Assembly (NCBI GenBank): GCA_963702595.1
Contig: CAVPDC010000012.1
Span: 1 to 64,000 of the forward strand
Origin: JALORV01 sp963702595
GTDB lineage: Bacteria; Pseudomonadota; Gammaproteobacteria; Burkholderiales; Burkholderiaceae_F
Reading direction: 5' to 3'
Length of the DNA: 64,000 nt
The notes beneath the pieces were generated by a model. The model was not told the origin of the DNA and did no database searches. It saw only the letters and a program-made list of their open reading frames with translations. The position numbers were made by a program, and so were the translations under genes. Shown piece after piece: positions 51,082 through 60,136 of this stretch (position 1 is the stretch's first letter; each line of letters starts with the position of its first letter).

Positions 51082-51981
51082 ATGACAACGCTGATCGACG
51101 CGCAGGCCAACCTCCGCACGCTGCGCGATGTGCTGCGCTACGCGGTCACCCGCTTCAACGAGGCCGAACTGTCGTTCGGCCATGGTCAGGGCGACGCCTT
51201 CGAGGAAGCGGCATTCATAGTCATGCGCACGCTGAAGCTGCCGACAGAGCGGCTGGAGTTCTTCGCCGACGCGTACCTGACGCACGCGGAGATCCACGAA
51301 CTGCTCCAGGTCATCGACCGGCGTGTGAAGAAGCGCATTCCGGCGGCCTACCTGCTCAACGAGTCGTGGCTGCGCGGCTACAAGTTCTACGTCGACGAAC
51401 GCGTGCTCATTCCGCGCTCGTTCATCGGTGAGCTGCTCGACGAGGGACTGAAACCCTGGGTCAACGACCGCAACGCGATCGGCGACGTGCTCGATTTGTG
51501 CACCGGCTCGGGCTGCCTCGCGATCATGGCCGCCGACGTCTTCCCCAATGCGAAGGTCGACGCCGCCGACATCTCGGCCGAAGCCCTGACGGTGGCCCGC
51601 CGCAACATCGACGACTACCAACTCCAAGCGCGCGTGAACCCGGTCAAGTCCGACCTCTTCGCGGCGCTCGGCACCAAGCGCTACGACGTCATCCTGTGCA
51701 ATCCGCCGTACGTGACCGAGAGCGCGATGGCAAAGCTGCCCGCCGAGTACACGCATGAGCCCAAGATCGCGCTGGCGGGCGGAGCAGACGGCATGAACCT
51801 GGTAAAGACCGTCGTGCGGCAGGCACGCGGGCACCTCAAGCGCGGCGGACTGCTGATCGTCGAAGTCGGTGATGGCCGCGCCGCTGCAGAGAAGACCTTC
51901 GGCGACCTCCCGCTGACCTGGCTGACGACCAGCGCCGGCGACGACATGGTGTTTCTCGCCCGGCAGGAAGAGCTGCCGTAG
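51082..51981 (+). CDS. prmB: Ribosomal protein L3 N5-glutamine methyltransferase
   Basis: Methylates a Gln of ribosomal protein L3 using S-adenosylmethionine. A 299-residue protein. The N-terminal helical domain begins with TLRDVLRYAVTRFNEAELSFGHG, and LIPRSFIGELLDEGL is the PrmB version of the linker (PrmC has a shorter one). The SAM site is VLDLCTGSGCLAIMAA and the catalytic NPPY motif is ILCNPPYVTESAM. The dapE-prmB pairing is common in Betaproteobacteria. Confidence 0.95.
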   Translation: MTTLIDAQANLRTLRDVLRYAVTRFNEAELSFGHGQGDAFEEAAFIVMRTLKLPTERLEFFADAYLTHAEIHELLQVIDRRVKKRIPAAYLLNESWLRGYKFYVDERVLIPRSFIGELLDEGLKPWVNDRNAIGDVLDLCTGSGCLAIMAADVFPNAKVDAADISAEALTVARRNIDDYQLQARVNPVKSDLFAALGTKRYDVILCNPPYVTESAMAKLPAEYTHEPKIALAGGADGMNLVKTVVRQARGHLKRGGLLIVEVGDGRAAAEKTFGDLPLTWLTTSAGDDMVFLARQEELP

Positions 51982-52111
51982 CGAGCGCCTGACGTCGTGG
52001 TCCGGGTTCAGCCCGCGCCTTACGCGGTAGCCGGATGCGGCGCCGTGATCCGCGATCTGCTCGATTCGACGAGATGCGCCTGACGATGACTTCGGACGAT
52101 CACCGTATTTC

Positions 52112-54004
52112 ATGCTGAGACTCATCGACGTCTCGATCGCGCGCGGAACCCGGACGCTGTACCGGGGCGTGTCACTGATCGCGCGACCCGGCGAGCGCAT
52201 CGGGCTCGTCGGTGCCAACGGTTGCGGCAAGTCGAGCCTGTTCGCCGCGCTGCTGGGCGAACTGGGGCTCGAAGCGGGCAGCGTCGAGGCCCCTCGGCCC
52301 GAACGCATCGCCCACGTGGCGCAGGATATCGAGGCGAGTCATCTGAGCGCACTGGACTATGTCGTGGGCGGGCATGCGCCCCTGGTCGCCGCTCGCGCGG
52401 AGCTGGCCGCCGCGGAGACGTCGCACGACGAAATGCGGCTCGCGCATGCGCACGCGGCGTTGGCCGAACTCAACGAAGGCGCGATCATCGCCGCGGCACA
52501 GACGGTGCTGCACGGCCTCGGCTTCGCGACCTCCGACAGTGCGCGCCCTGTCACCGCGTTTTCCGGTGGATGGCGCAACCGGCTGGCCCTGGCGCGCGCG
52601 CTGCTGCGCCCGGCTGACCTCCTGCTGCTCGACGAGCCCACGAATCACCTCGATCTCGACTCCGTCGTCTGGCTCGAGTCCTGGCTGCGTCGGCAACCTG
52701 CCACAGTGCTGGTCATCTCGCACGACCGCGAGTTCCTCGACCGGATTGCCGAATCCATCTGGCACGTAGACCTGGAAACGATCCGCCGCTATGCAGGCGA
52801 TTACAGCGCCTTCGAACTCGCCTGGCTCGAACAGCAGAAGCAGCAGGACTCCGCCGCCAAGGCCTATGCGCGGACAGCCGCGCACCTGCAGAGTTTCGTC
52901 GACCGCTTCCGGGCCCAGGCGACGAAGGCACGCCAGGCCCAGAGCCGGCTGAAGATGCTCGAGCGCCTGACGGTCATCGAGCCCAGCCGCTCGCGGCGCG
53001 AGTGGCGCTTCGAATTCCTGGAACCGGTGCGCACGCCGGAGCGGCTGCTCGATGCCGAGGACATGTCGCTCGGCTACGGAGCGCGGACGGTGCTGGCCGA
53101 CGTCACTCTGACGGTGCGCGCCGGCGACCGCATCGGCATTCTCGGCGTCAACGGCGCGGGCAAGTCGACGCTCGTGAAGGCGATCGCGCGCGAGCTGGAG
53201 CCATCGGCCGGCGAGCTGCGCCGGGGACAGGGCCTGGCGATCGGCTACTTCGCGCAGCACCAGCTCGACCAACTGCGCTCCGACGAGACACCGCTGGCGC
53301 ACCTGCGCCGCCTGGCGCCCGATGCCCGCGAGCAGCAGCTGCGTGAGTTCCTGGGAACCTATCGTTTCTCGGGCGAGATGGCCACCTCGCTGATCGGTCC
53401 GATGTCCGGCGGCGAAAAAGCGCGCTGTGCGCTCGCGCTGATTGCCTGGCAGCGCCCGAATCTGCTTCTGCTCGATGAGCCGACCAACCATCTCGACATG
53501 GAGACGCGTGAGGCGCTGACCATGGCGCTTTCGTCCTATGAAGGGGCGCTGCTGCTGGTCTCACACGACCGGCACTTGCTGCGCGCGACCTGCGATCAGC
53601 TCTGGCTGGTGCACGACGGCCGCGTCGCCGCCTTCGACGGCGACCTCGACGACTACGCGTCCCTCGTGCTCGCGAGCCGGCGCGATCGCGCCGATGCGTC
53701 GGGCGACGCCGAAGCGCCCAACCGCCGCGAGCAACGCAAACAGGAGGCGGCCGAGCGGCAGCGCCGCGCAAGTGCGCGGCGCCCCCTCCAATCGCGCCTG
53801 ACGCGACTCGAACAGGAACTGGCGAAAGTCGGCGGCGAACTGCGCGAGCTAGACGCGCGGCTCGCCGATCCAGACTTCTACCATGCAGGCGAAGAAGCAG
53901 TAGTGGCCGAAACCCTGAAGCGACGCGGCGAACTGTCGCGCCAGGTCGAGACTCTCGAGGGACAATGGCTCGAACTCACGCAGGAACTCGAGGCGATGGA
54001 ATGA
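52112..54004 (+). CDS. ABC-F family ATPase (YheS-like)
   Basis: A soluble tandem ATPase that acts on the ribosome, not a transporter, since it has no membrane segment. In 630 residues it has two ABC cassettes: the first with GANGCGKSSLF, AFSGGWRNRLALARAL and LLLLDEPTNHLDLDS; the second with GVNGAGKSTLVK, PMSGGEKARCALAL and LLLLDEPTNHLDMET. A linker with TKARQAQSRLKMLERL is the interdomain arm typical of ABC-F. The C-terminus (about 540-630) is a charged coiled coil. Length and order fit E. coli YheS (637). The specific task on the ribosome is not known from sequence. Confidence 0.92.
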   Translation: MLRLIDVSIARGTRTLYRGVSLIARPGERIGLVGANGCGKSSLFAALLGELGLEAGSVEAPRPERIAHVAQDIEASHLSALDYVVGGHAPLVAARAELAAAETSHDEMRLAHAHAALAELNEGAIIAAAQTVLHGLGFATSDSARPVTAFSGGWRNRLALARALLRPADLLLLDEPTNHLDLDSVVWLESWLRRQPATVLVISHDREFLDRIAESIWHVDLETIRRYAGDYSAFELAWLEQQKQQDSAAKAYARTAAHLQSFVDRFRAQATKARQAQSRLKMLERLTVIEPSRSRREWRFEFLEPVRTPERLLDAEDMSLGYGARTVLADVTLTVRAGDRIGILGVNGAGKSTLVKAIARELEPSAGELRRGQGLAIGYFAQHQLDQLRSDETPLAHLRRLAPDAREQQLREFLGTYRFSGEMATSLIGPMSGGEKARCALALIAWQRPNLLLLDEPTNHLDMETREALTMALSSYEGALLLVSHDRHLLRATCDQLWLVHDGRVAAFDGDLDDYASLVLASRRDRADASGDAEAPNRREQRKQEAAERQRRASARRPLQSRLTRLEQELAKVGGELRELDARLADPDFYHAGEEAVVAETLKRRGELSRQVETLEGQWLELTQELEAME

Positions 54005-54059
54005 AGGACACGGGTCCTGCGGGACACGAGCGCCGGCGCTCATGCGCGCAGCCGGTCCG

Positions 54060-55256
54060 ATGACTGCGCCCCTCGCTGGCCTGCGCATCTTGGACCTCAC
54101 GCGCCTGCTGCCCGGCCCGGCAGCGACGATGCACCTGGCCGACTTCGGGGCCGATGTCATCAAGATCGAAGACACCGCTGCCGGCGACTACATGCGCGAC
54201 TTCGCCCCGCAGGTCGCCAACGCGCAGGGCGTACGCGTCAACCCGGCGTTCGAGGCGACCAATCGCGGCAAGCGGTCACTGGCGATCGACCTCAAGCTCG
54301 CGCGCGGCCGCGAGTTGCTGCTGGACCTTGCCGCCAGTGCTGACGCGTTGATCGAGAGCTTTCGCCCGGGCGTGCTTGCCCGTCTCGGCCTTGGCTGGGA
54401 CGTGCTTCATGCGCGCAATCCCAGGCTCGTTCTCTGTTCACTCTCCGGATATGGCCAGACCGGTCCGTGGTCGCACAAGGCCGGTCACGACATCAACTAC
54501 ATCGCGGTGAGTGGTGTGCTGGACCAGATTCGAGCCGAGGGCCGTCCGGCGGTTCCGAATCTGCAACTCGGCGATCTGCTGGGCGGCGCGTTGTCATCCC
54601 TGTCGGCGCTTCTGATCGCGCTGCTGGCAGCGCAGCGGACCGGCCATGGACGATGGATCGACGTCGCCATGTCCGAGGCGCTGCTGGTGCACCACTTCTT
54701 CCCGCACGCCGAACTCGACATCGGGCAGCAGCCCATCGGCGGCGAAACCCTGCTGACCGGCGGGGCAGCGTGCTATCGCGTCTACGAGACGGCCGACGGC
54801 CACCACCTGGCGGTCGGGGCGCTCGAGCAGAAATTCTGGGAGTCCTTCTGCGATGCGGCCGGACTGGCGCATCTGCGCACGCGCCACTGGGCCTACGGCG
54901 AGGCACCCGGTTCGGCCGCCGCGCACGAGACGATCGCGCGCGTAGCCGAACAATTGCGCCGCCGCACGCTCGCGGAGTGGCTGCAAGTCTTCCGCGATGT
55001 CGATGCCTGCGTGACACCGGTTCTGACTCCGGCGGAAGCCATCGGCCATGAACAGGCCGCCGCGCGCGGCGTCGTCCGCCGACAGGGCGCGGTAACGGAG
55101 GTTGGACCGCTCGCGCAGATGTCAGACCACGCAATGCCATCACATTCGGCGCCGCGCGCCGGCCAGCACACCCGCGAGTTGCTGGCAGAACTGGGTCTCA
55201 GTGGCGACGCCATCGACGACCTGATCGCCTCCAGAGTCGTGCAGGAGGCCAGATGA
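54060..55256 (+). CDS. Alpha-methylacyl-CoA racemase (class III CoA-transferase family)
   Basis: Probably interconverts (2R)- and (2S)-methylacyl-CoA so that branched chains can enter beta-oxidation. The ATG of MTAPLAGLRILDLTRLLPGP gives 398 residues. The racemase residues line up: His in KAGHDINYIAVSG, Asp in GRWIDVAMSEAL and Glu in HLAVGALEQKFW. The last is an argument for racemase over CoA-transferase. FGADVIKIEDTAAGDYMRD is the CoA-binding region. Its stop overlaps the next start (ATGA), so it heads an operon with a phosphatase and a phosphotransferase. Confidence 0.88.
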   Translation: MTAPLAGLRILDLTRLLPGPAATMHLADFGADVIKIEDTAAGDYMRDFAPQVANAQGVRVNPAFEATNRGKRSLAIDLKLARGRELLLDLAASADALIESFRPGVLARLGLGWDVLHARNPRLVLCSLSGYGQTGPWSHKAGHDINYIAVSGVLDQIRAEGRPAVPNLQLGDLLGGALSSLSALLIALLAAQRTGHGRWIDVAMSEALLVHHFFPHAELDIGQQPIGGETLLTGGAACYRVYETADGHHLAVGALEQKFWESFCDAAGLAHLRTRHWAYGEAPGSAAAHETIARVAEQLRRRTLAEWLQVFRDVDACVTPVLTPAEAIGHEQAAARGVVRRQGAVTEVGPLAQMSDHAMPSHSAPRAGQHTRELLAELGLSGDAIDDLIASRVVQEAR

Positions 55257-55975
55257 TCGAGCGTCGGCGGCTGCTGCTGATGCGCCACGGCGCCGTCGAC
55301 TACTTCGATGCCGCGGGCCGCCCCTACCCGCCCGATGACGTGCCGCTGACGGCGGCAGGCATCGAGCAGGCCTGCGCGATGGGTGCAGCCCTGGCGCACG
55401 CGGACCTTGCGATCGACCGCGCGATCACCAGCAGCCTGACACGTACGCGCCAGACCGCGCAGCACGTGCTCGAGGCCGCAGGCCTGGCGCCGCCGATCGA
55501 GCACTGGCCCGACCTGCGAGAGATCCAGCCCGGGCACCTGCCGAGCATTTCCGATCATGAATTGCGGACGGCGTTCCTGAGCGCCTTCGCAGGCCCCGTG
55601 CCGCGCGAGACCCAATTCCTGCACGGCGAGACGATCGGCGCGATGCTCGACCGCACACTGCCCGCGTTGCAGCGGCTGCTCGCCGACCAGAGCTGGGACA
55701 CAGCGCTGATGGTTCTGCACGGCGGCGTTAACCGAGGACTGCTTTCCTGGTTCCTGACTGGACAGCCGCTCTTCCTCGGTGGCCTCGCGCAGGACACGGG
55801 TTGCCTCAACGTCATCGACGTCGGCTCCGGGCCGTCCGACAGCGTTGTGCGCGTCGTCAACTTCTGCCCAATTGATACGCTGCAGACAGGAACCCGGCTG
55901 TCCACAATGGAAGACCTGTTGCAGAAATATCTGAAACTACGTACTTCGCGCGGCGAACCAGGAGACATCGCATGA
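55253..55975 (+). CDS. Histidine phosphatase family protein
   Basis: A 240-residue phosphoglycerate-mutase-fold enzyme. The catalytic His is in LLLMRHGAVDYF (RHG motif), the phosphate pocket Arg in TSSLTRTRQTAQHVL, the acid is probably the Glu in LREIQPGHL, and the second His in MVLHGGVNRGLLSWFL. The substrate cannot be told. The gene overlaps its neighbours on both sides by four bases (ATGA each), so it belongs to the acyl-CoA operon and might dephosphorylate a product of the following phosphotransferase. Confidence 0.9.
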   Translation: MIERRRLLLMRHGAVDYFDAAGRPYPPDDVPLTAAGIEQACAMGAALAHADLAIDRAITSSLTRTRQTAQHVLEAAGLAPPIEHWPDLREIQPGHLPSISDHELRTAFLSAFAGPVPRETQFLHGETIGAMLDRTLPALQRLLADQSWDTALMVLHGGVNRGLLSWFLTGQPLFLGGLAQDTGCLNVIDVGSGPSDSVVRVVNFCPIDTLQTGTRLSTMEDLLQKYLKLRTSRGEPGDIA

Positions 55976-57015
55976 ACCAGCTCGGCGCCGTGACGGGACG
56001 CCACGCCTTCGATGTCGGGCGCCTCGCCGCCCATCTCGAGCAGCATCTGCCGGACTTTCGAGGGCCGGTCGAGGTGCAGCAGTTCCAGGGCGGGCAGTCC
56101 AATCCGACGTACCTGATCGCCACACCGACGGCGAAGTACGTCATGCGCAGCAAGCCGGGCCCTGCGGCGAAGCTGCTGCCGTCGGCGCATGCGGTCGAGC
56201 GCGAGTTCCACGTGATGCGCGCTCTCGCGGCGCAGGGCATTCCAGTGCCATGGACGCTGCTGCTGGTGGAGGACGAAGGCGTGATCGGACGCGCCTTCTA
56301 CCTGATGCAGCACGTCGAGGGTCGCATCTTCTGGGACCAGTCGCTGCCCGACCTCGACCGCGTCGAGCGCGCCGCGATCTACGACGAGATGAACCGCGTC
56401 ATCGCGCGACTGCACTCGGTCGACATCGAACGCGCGGGCCTCTCGGACTACGGCAAGGCGGGCAACTACTTCGAGCGCCAGATCGGCCGCTGGAGCAAGC
56501 AGTACCGCGCCTCGGAGACTGATCGCATCGAGGCGATGGACCGCCTGATCGAGTGGCTGCCGAAGCACATTCCTCCCGGCGATGAAACGACGGTGGTGCA
56601 CGGTGACTACCGCATGGACAACCTGATCTTTCATCCGAGCGAGCCGCGCATCATCGCGCTCCTCGACTGGGAGCTGTCGACACTGGGGCATCCGCTGGCC
56701 GATTTTTCCTACCACTGCATGAGCTGGCACATCCCGCCGGGCGCATTCCGCGGAATCGCCGGCCTCGACCATGCCGCGCTGGGAATTCCAGACGAACAGG
56801 AGTACATCCGACGGTACGTCGAGCGAACCGGCCGGCCCGCGATCGAACACTGGAACTTCTACCTTGCCTACAACCTGTTCCGCATTGCGGCCATCCTTCA
56901 GGGCGTCTACAAGCGCGCGACGGAAGGGCTTGCCTCGTCGGACAACGCAAAGCAGGCCAGCGAGAACGCGAAGGCGCTGGCCGAGCTGGGCTGGCGCTAC
57001 GCGCAGCGCGCCTGA
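55972..57015 (+). CDS. ACAD10-like phosphotransferase (APH fold)
   Basis: A 347-residue aminoglycoside-phosphotransferase-fold kinase of the type fused to acyl-CoA dehydrogenase in animal ACAD10/11. It has QFQGGQSNPTYLIAT (nucleotide loop), YVMRSKPGP with the ATP-binding Lys equivalent, VVHGDYRMDNLIFH (catalytic Asp and Asn) and IALLDWELSTLGHPLADFSY (metal Asp). ACAD10/11 phosphorylate 4-hydroxyacyl-CoAs; with the racemase next door a hydroxyacyl-CoA substrate is a fair inference. It is not likely to be an antibiotic resistance enzyme. Confidence 0.9.
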   Translation: MNQLGAVTGRHAFDVGRLAAHLEQHLPDFRGPVEVQQFQGGQSNPTYLIATPTAKYVMRSKPGPAAKLLPSAHAVEREFHVMRALAAQGIPVPWTLLLVEDEGVIGRAFYLMQHVEGRIFWDQSLPDLDRVERAAIYDEMNRVIARLHSVDIERAGLSDYGKAGNYFERQIGRWSKQYRASETDRIEAMDRLIEWLPKHIPPGDETTVVHGDYRMDNLIFHPSEPRIIALLDWELSTLGHPLADFSYHCMSWHIPPGAFRGIAGLDHAALGIPDEQEYIRRYVERTGRPAIEHWNFYLAYNLFRIAAILQGVYKRATEGLASSDNAKQASENAKALAELGWRYAQRA

Positions 57016-57033
57016 GACAACCATCAGCACGCC

Positions 57034-58050
57034 ATGAGCCTGCTCGACCCCAAGCTGACCCCCAGCGCGATCGTTCGCCACCTCGATCAGTACGTCGTGG
57101 GCCAGGACGAAGCGAAGAAGATCCTCGCGGTCGCCGTCTACGCGCACTACAAGAAGATTGCGCGTTCGCAGCAGGAGGGCCTCGAGATCACCAAGAGCAA
57201 CGTGCTGCTGGTCGGCCCGACCGGCACCGGCAAGACGCTGATGTGCGAGTCGCTGGCGCGCCTGCTCGGCGTCCCTTTCGTGACCGCGGACGCCACCTCG
57301 CTCGCGCAGTCGCGTTACGTCAACGACGAGATCGAGGCGATCCTGGAGCGGCTGCACGACAAGGCCGAAGGTGACGTCGCGCGCACGCAGCAGGGCATCG
57401 TTTTCATCGACGAGATCGACAAACTGCGCTCCGCCGTCGACGCGGCACGCGGCCAGTCGGGCGAAAGCGTGCAGCACGCGCTGTTGAAGATCATGGAAGG
57501 TGCACCGGTCCGGCTGCGCAGTGGCCAGTACCTCGACACGACGAATGTGCTCTTCATCTGCGGCGGCGCCTTCGTGGGGCTCGACGCGATCATGTCGCAG
57601 AGCCACGGCTTCGGATTTGTCGCAACCTCCGACGACGACAACCAGAAGATCCTGACGCGGCTCAACGCCCGCGTGAAGCCGACCGACCTCGTCGAGTTCG
57701 GCCTAATTCCGGAGTTCACCGGGCGACTGGCGATCGTGGCGCGCTTCCAGGACCTCACGCGCGACATGCTGGTTCGCATCATGACGGAGCCGCGCAACTG
57801 CATCTATCGGCAGTTCCAGGCGATCATGAAGAGCGAGGACGTCGAACTGGTCGTCGCCCCGCGCGCGTTCGAGGAGATCGCCGACCTCGCGATCGAGTAC
57901 AAGTCCGGCGCCCGCAGCCTGCGAGGGCTTTTCGAGGAACTGATCACGCCGGTGCTCTTCGCAGTCCCGGATCATCCGGAAGTCAAGCGCGTGGAGATCA
58001 ACTCGCTCTTCGTCGAGCCGCGCTATTTCCGCACGCCGCCCGCGCGCTAG
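57034..58050 (+). CDS. ClpX-like AAA+ unfoldase lacking the zinc-binding domain
   Basis: A 338-residue AAA+ ATPase close to ClpX in its core: VVGQDEAKKILAVAVYAHYKK, Walker A GPTGTGKTLM (61-70), Walker B GIVFIDEIDK (121-130), LLKIMEGAPVRL, FGLIPEFTGRLAIVA and sensor 2 GARSLRGLFEE. It differs from ClpX in four ways. The N-terminal zinc domain is missing. The pore loop GYVG reads RYVN. The RKH loop that grips ssrA tags is gone (the segment between MEG and the NVLFICGGAF strand is about 15 residues shorter). The IGF loop that docks on ClpP reads HGFGF. It is probably a specialised unfoldase or remodeller. It is 18 bases after the phosphotransferase gene. Confidence 0.88.
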   Translation: MSLLDPKLTPSAIVRHLDQYVVGQDEAKKILAVAVYAHYKKIARSQQEGLEITKSNVLLVGPTGTGKTLMCESLARLLGVPFVTADATSLAQSRYVNDEIEAILERLHDKAEGDVARTQQGIVFIDEIDKLRSAVDAARGQSGESVQHALLKIMEGAPVRLRSGQYLDTTNVLFICGGAFVGLDAIMSQSHGFGFVATSDDDNQKILTRLNARVKPTDLVEFGLIPEFTGRLAIVARFQDLTRDMLVRIMTEPRNCIYRQFQAIMKSEDVELVVAPRAFEEIADLAIEYKSGARSLRGLFEELITPVLFAVPDHPEVKRVEINSLFVEPRYFRTPPAR

Positions 58051-58069
58051 CCGAACGACCGCGAAGCTC

Positions 58070-59314
58070 GTGATCTCGCTCGCCGGAGCACGTCGTGTCG
58101 TCTTTGGGCTGGCCCTGGCCAGCTTCGTGCTGTCGTTCTTCCATCGCACCGCGCCAGCCGCGATTGCCGGCGAGCTGACGCGCGCTTTTTCCATCAGCAG
58201 CACCGTACTGGGCACACTCGCCGCAACCTACTTCTATGTCTACACGGTGCTTCAGATCCCAGTGGGTGTGCTGGCAGACACGCTCGGCCCGCGCAGAATC
58301 CTGGCGACGGGATCCGCGATCGCGGCAGCGGGTTCGCTGCTGTTCGCGCTCGCCCCCGTCTGGGAAATCGCTGCGGTCGGCCGCACGCTGGTCGGCATCG
58401 GCGTGTCGGTCGCATTCATTGCCGTTCTGAAACTCTCTGCCGTCTGGTTTCCGCCGGGCAAATTCGCCACGCTCGCCGGCGTGACGATGTTCGCGGGAAA
58501 TCTCGGCGCGGTGATTGCCGGCGCGCCCCTGGCATGGGTCGTCACGCAGACCTCATGGCGCACGGTGTTCGTTGCGTTGGCGATGCTGTCGGGCCTGCTC
58601 GCTCTGGCCACCTGGCTGCGCGTGCGGGACCGGCCGGAGGAGCTTGGACTTCCCGCCGTGAACCCTCCGCTTCCGGCCGCGGCTCAGGTACCGTGGAAGC
58701 TCGCCGTTGCGCGCGTCCTTGCCAATCCCGCCACCTGGCCGCCCTTCGTCGTCAACCTCGGCGTCGGCGGCAGCTTCCTCGCCTTTGCCGGACTTTGGGC
58801 AGTGCCCTATCTGCAGCAGGTGCACGGCATGTCGCGTGTTCATGCGGCCCAGCACTCGAGTCTGATGCTGCTGGGCGTTGCCTTCGGCTCGATGGCGATC
58901 GGTGTCATCTCCGACCGGCTACGCAGCCGGCGCGGCGTCATGCGTGCCGCGGTCCTGCTCTACACGCTGTCGTGGCTGCCGTGGATTGCGCATGTGCAAT
59001 GGCCGCAGTGGGCCACGCTTGCCTGGTTTCTGCTGATGGGGTTGCTGATTCCGGGGTTCACGCTTTCGTGGACCATCGCCAAGGAGGCCAATCCACCGCA
59101 GTACTCGGGAATCGCCACCTCCGTGGTCAACACCGGCATCTTCCTCGGCGCCGGCATCCTGCAGCCACTGATCGGATGGGTACTCGACCGCGGACGCGCG
59201 CTCGACGACGTTGCCGCCGGATGGGATCGCGCGCTGCTCGTGCTCGTTGGCGCCGCCGCGCTCGCCTTGCTCGCGGCGTGGCTGCCGGCGCGCGGCGCGG
59301 CGCAGAACCACTGA
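58070..59314 (+). CDS. Major facilitator superfamily transporter
   Basis: A 414-residue protein with twelve predicted membrane helices, for example VVFGLALASFVLSFFHR and LLGVAFGSMAIGVIS. The loop between helices 2 and 3 has the MFS signature in the form GVLADTLGPRRIL, and the second half repeats it as VISDRLRSRRGVM. FFHRTAPAAIAGEL near the start resembles the organic anion/hexuronate-type MFS group. The start is GTG, 19 bases after the ClpX-like gene. The substrate is unknown. It could import or export a compound handled by the acyl-CoA genes upstream. Confidence 0.87.
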   Translation: MISLAGARRVVFGLALASFVLSFFHRTAPAAIAGELTRAFSISSTVLGTLAATYFYVYTVLQIPVGVLADTLGPRRILATGSAIAAAGSLLFALAPVWEIAAVGRTLVGIGVSVAFIAVLKLSAVWFPPGKFATLAGVTMFAGNLGAVIAGAPLAWVVTQTSWRTVFVALAMLSGLLALATWLRVRDRPEELGLPAVNPPLPAAAQVPWKLAVARVLANPATWPPFVVNLGVGGSFLAFAGLWAVPYLQQVHGMSRVHAAQHSSLMLLGVAFGSMAIGVISDRLRSRRGVMRAAVLLYTLSWLPWIAHVQWPQWATLAWFLLMGLLIPGFTLSWTIAKEANPPQYSGIATSVVNTGIFLGAGILQPLIGWVLDRGRALDDVAAGWDRALLVLVGAAALALLAAWLPARGAAQNH

Positions 59315-59392
59315 CGCCGGGACACTAGCCGCTCAATGGGCGGTGAAGACCGTCCGACGCGCCCGTTTTGAACCCGGAGCCCGACGACCCGA

Positions 59393-59701
59393 CTACGGCT
59401 GCACCTGGCCCCAGTAGCGCTCCACCGCGACCGGATCGATGCCGGAGAGTGATTTTCCTGTACCCTGACTCACACGCATCGGACCGGCTGGCGTCGCGCA
59501 GGCGGCGGCCGAAGCGTCCAGTACATCGAGTTCGAGGCGGAGGTCACTCAGGCGCTGGACCGTTGCGAGCCAGGCGGGGATCGAGGCGGAACCGCAGGCG
59601 GTCACGGTGACCGGACCGGCGGCTCGCATTGGCATGGCCGCGACCACTGCATCGAGATTCCCGAAGGTTCGCTGGCCAACGACACATGCCTGGGAATGCA
59701 C
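59393..59701 (-). CDS. Uncertain ORF, possibly the 3' part of a broken secreted protein
   Basis: A 102-codon frame from a GTG, with codon choice like the surrounding genes (mostly G or C in third positions) and an ordinary composition: VTVTACGSASIPAWLATV, then LSDLRLELDVLDASAAAC. I recognise no family. An overlapping frame that starts at an ATG at 59789 codes a signal-peptide-like N-terminus (VVLLLMAAASGSGA) and then loses coding character near 59690. Joining the two by one frameshift would give an exported protein of about 130 residues. The rest of 59315-60136 shows nothing I can support. Confidence 0.3.
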   Translation of the reverse strand: MHSQACVVGQRTFGNLDAVVAAMPMRAAGPVTVTACGSASIPAWLATVQRLSDLRLELDVLDASAAACATPAGPMRVSQGTGKSLSGIDPVAVERYWGQVQP

Positions 59702-60136
59702 CGCTACCTGACGCCGCTGCCATCAGAAGGAGCACGACACCTGCGCCGCTTTGTACCGAGGTCCGACATGTGTTGACTCGACTCTTCATCCATTTCTCCG
59801 TCGACAGTTGGCCGCCACAAGGCGGAGGAAAACGGTGGCGCCATTGTTGGCAGCACCGTCGTTTCCCTCAAACGACCCTTTCTTGCCGCTGCTATGAGCT
59901 GAGCTAATGGATCGCCGGCGCCCACCGCGACTGTCACTCGACCTGCTGCGCGGCTTTCGAGCCGCGGCGGGAGCCGATCGCGTAAGTCCTGACTCATTTG
60001 CGGACGATGCCGTGGCAACTTCCCGGACCCCGGGCCGCGCCAGACGTGCTTCTGCCGGGTGGTCTACTTTGCACTCTTGCGGTCTGTTGGCTAGAGTCGC
60101 GTTCCGCGTCAATGGCGCCGTCCCCGATGTCCAACG

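Noticed and set aside
50314..52308. Long minus-strand ORF of 664 codons
   Set aside because: It is antisense to dapE and prmB, both of which have clear catalytic motifs. Long antisense frames are common in high-GC coding DNA; the same applies to those over ligA, smc, glnD, guaA and the phosphotransferase gene.
55972..57015. Aminoglycoside resistance gene
   Set aside because: The fold is shared, but sequence details and operon context match ACAD10-like phosphotransferases of acyl-CoA metabolism.
57034..58050. HslU identity for the ClpX-like protein
   Set aside because: The HslU intermediate domain is absent and the AAA+ motifs match ClpX; there is no hslV nearby.
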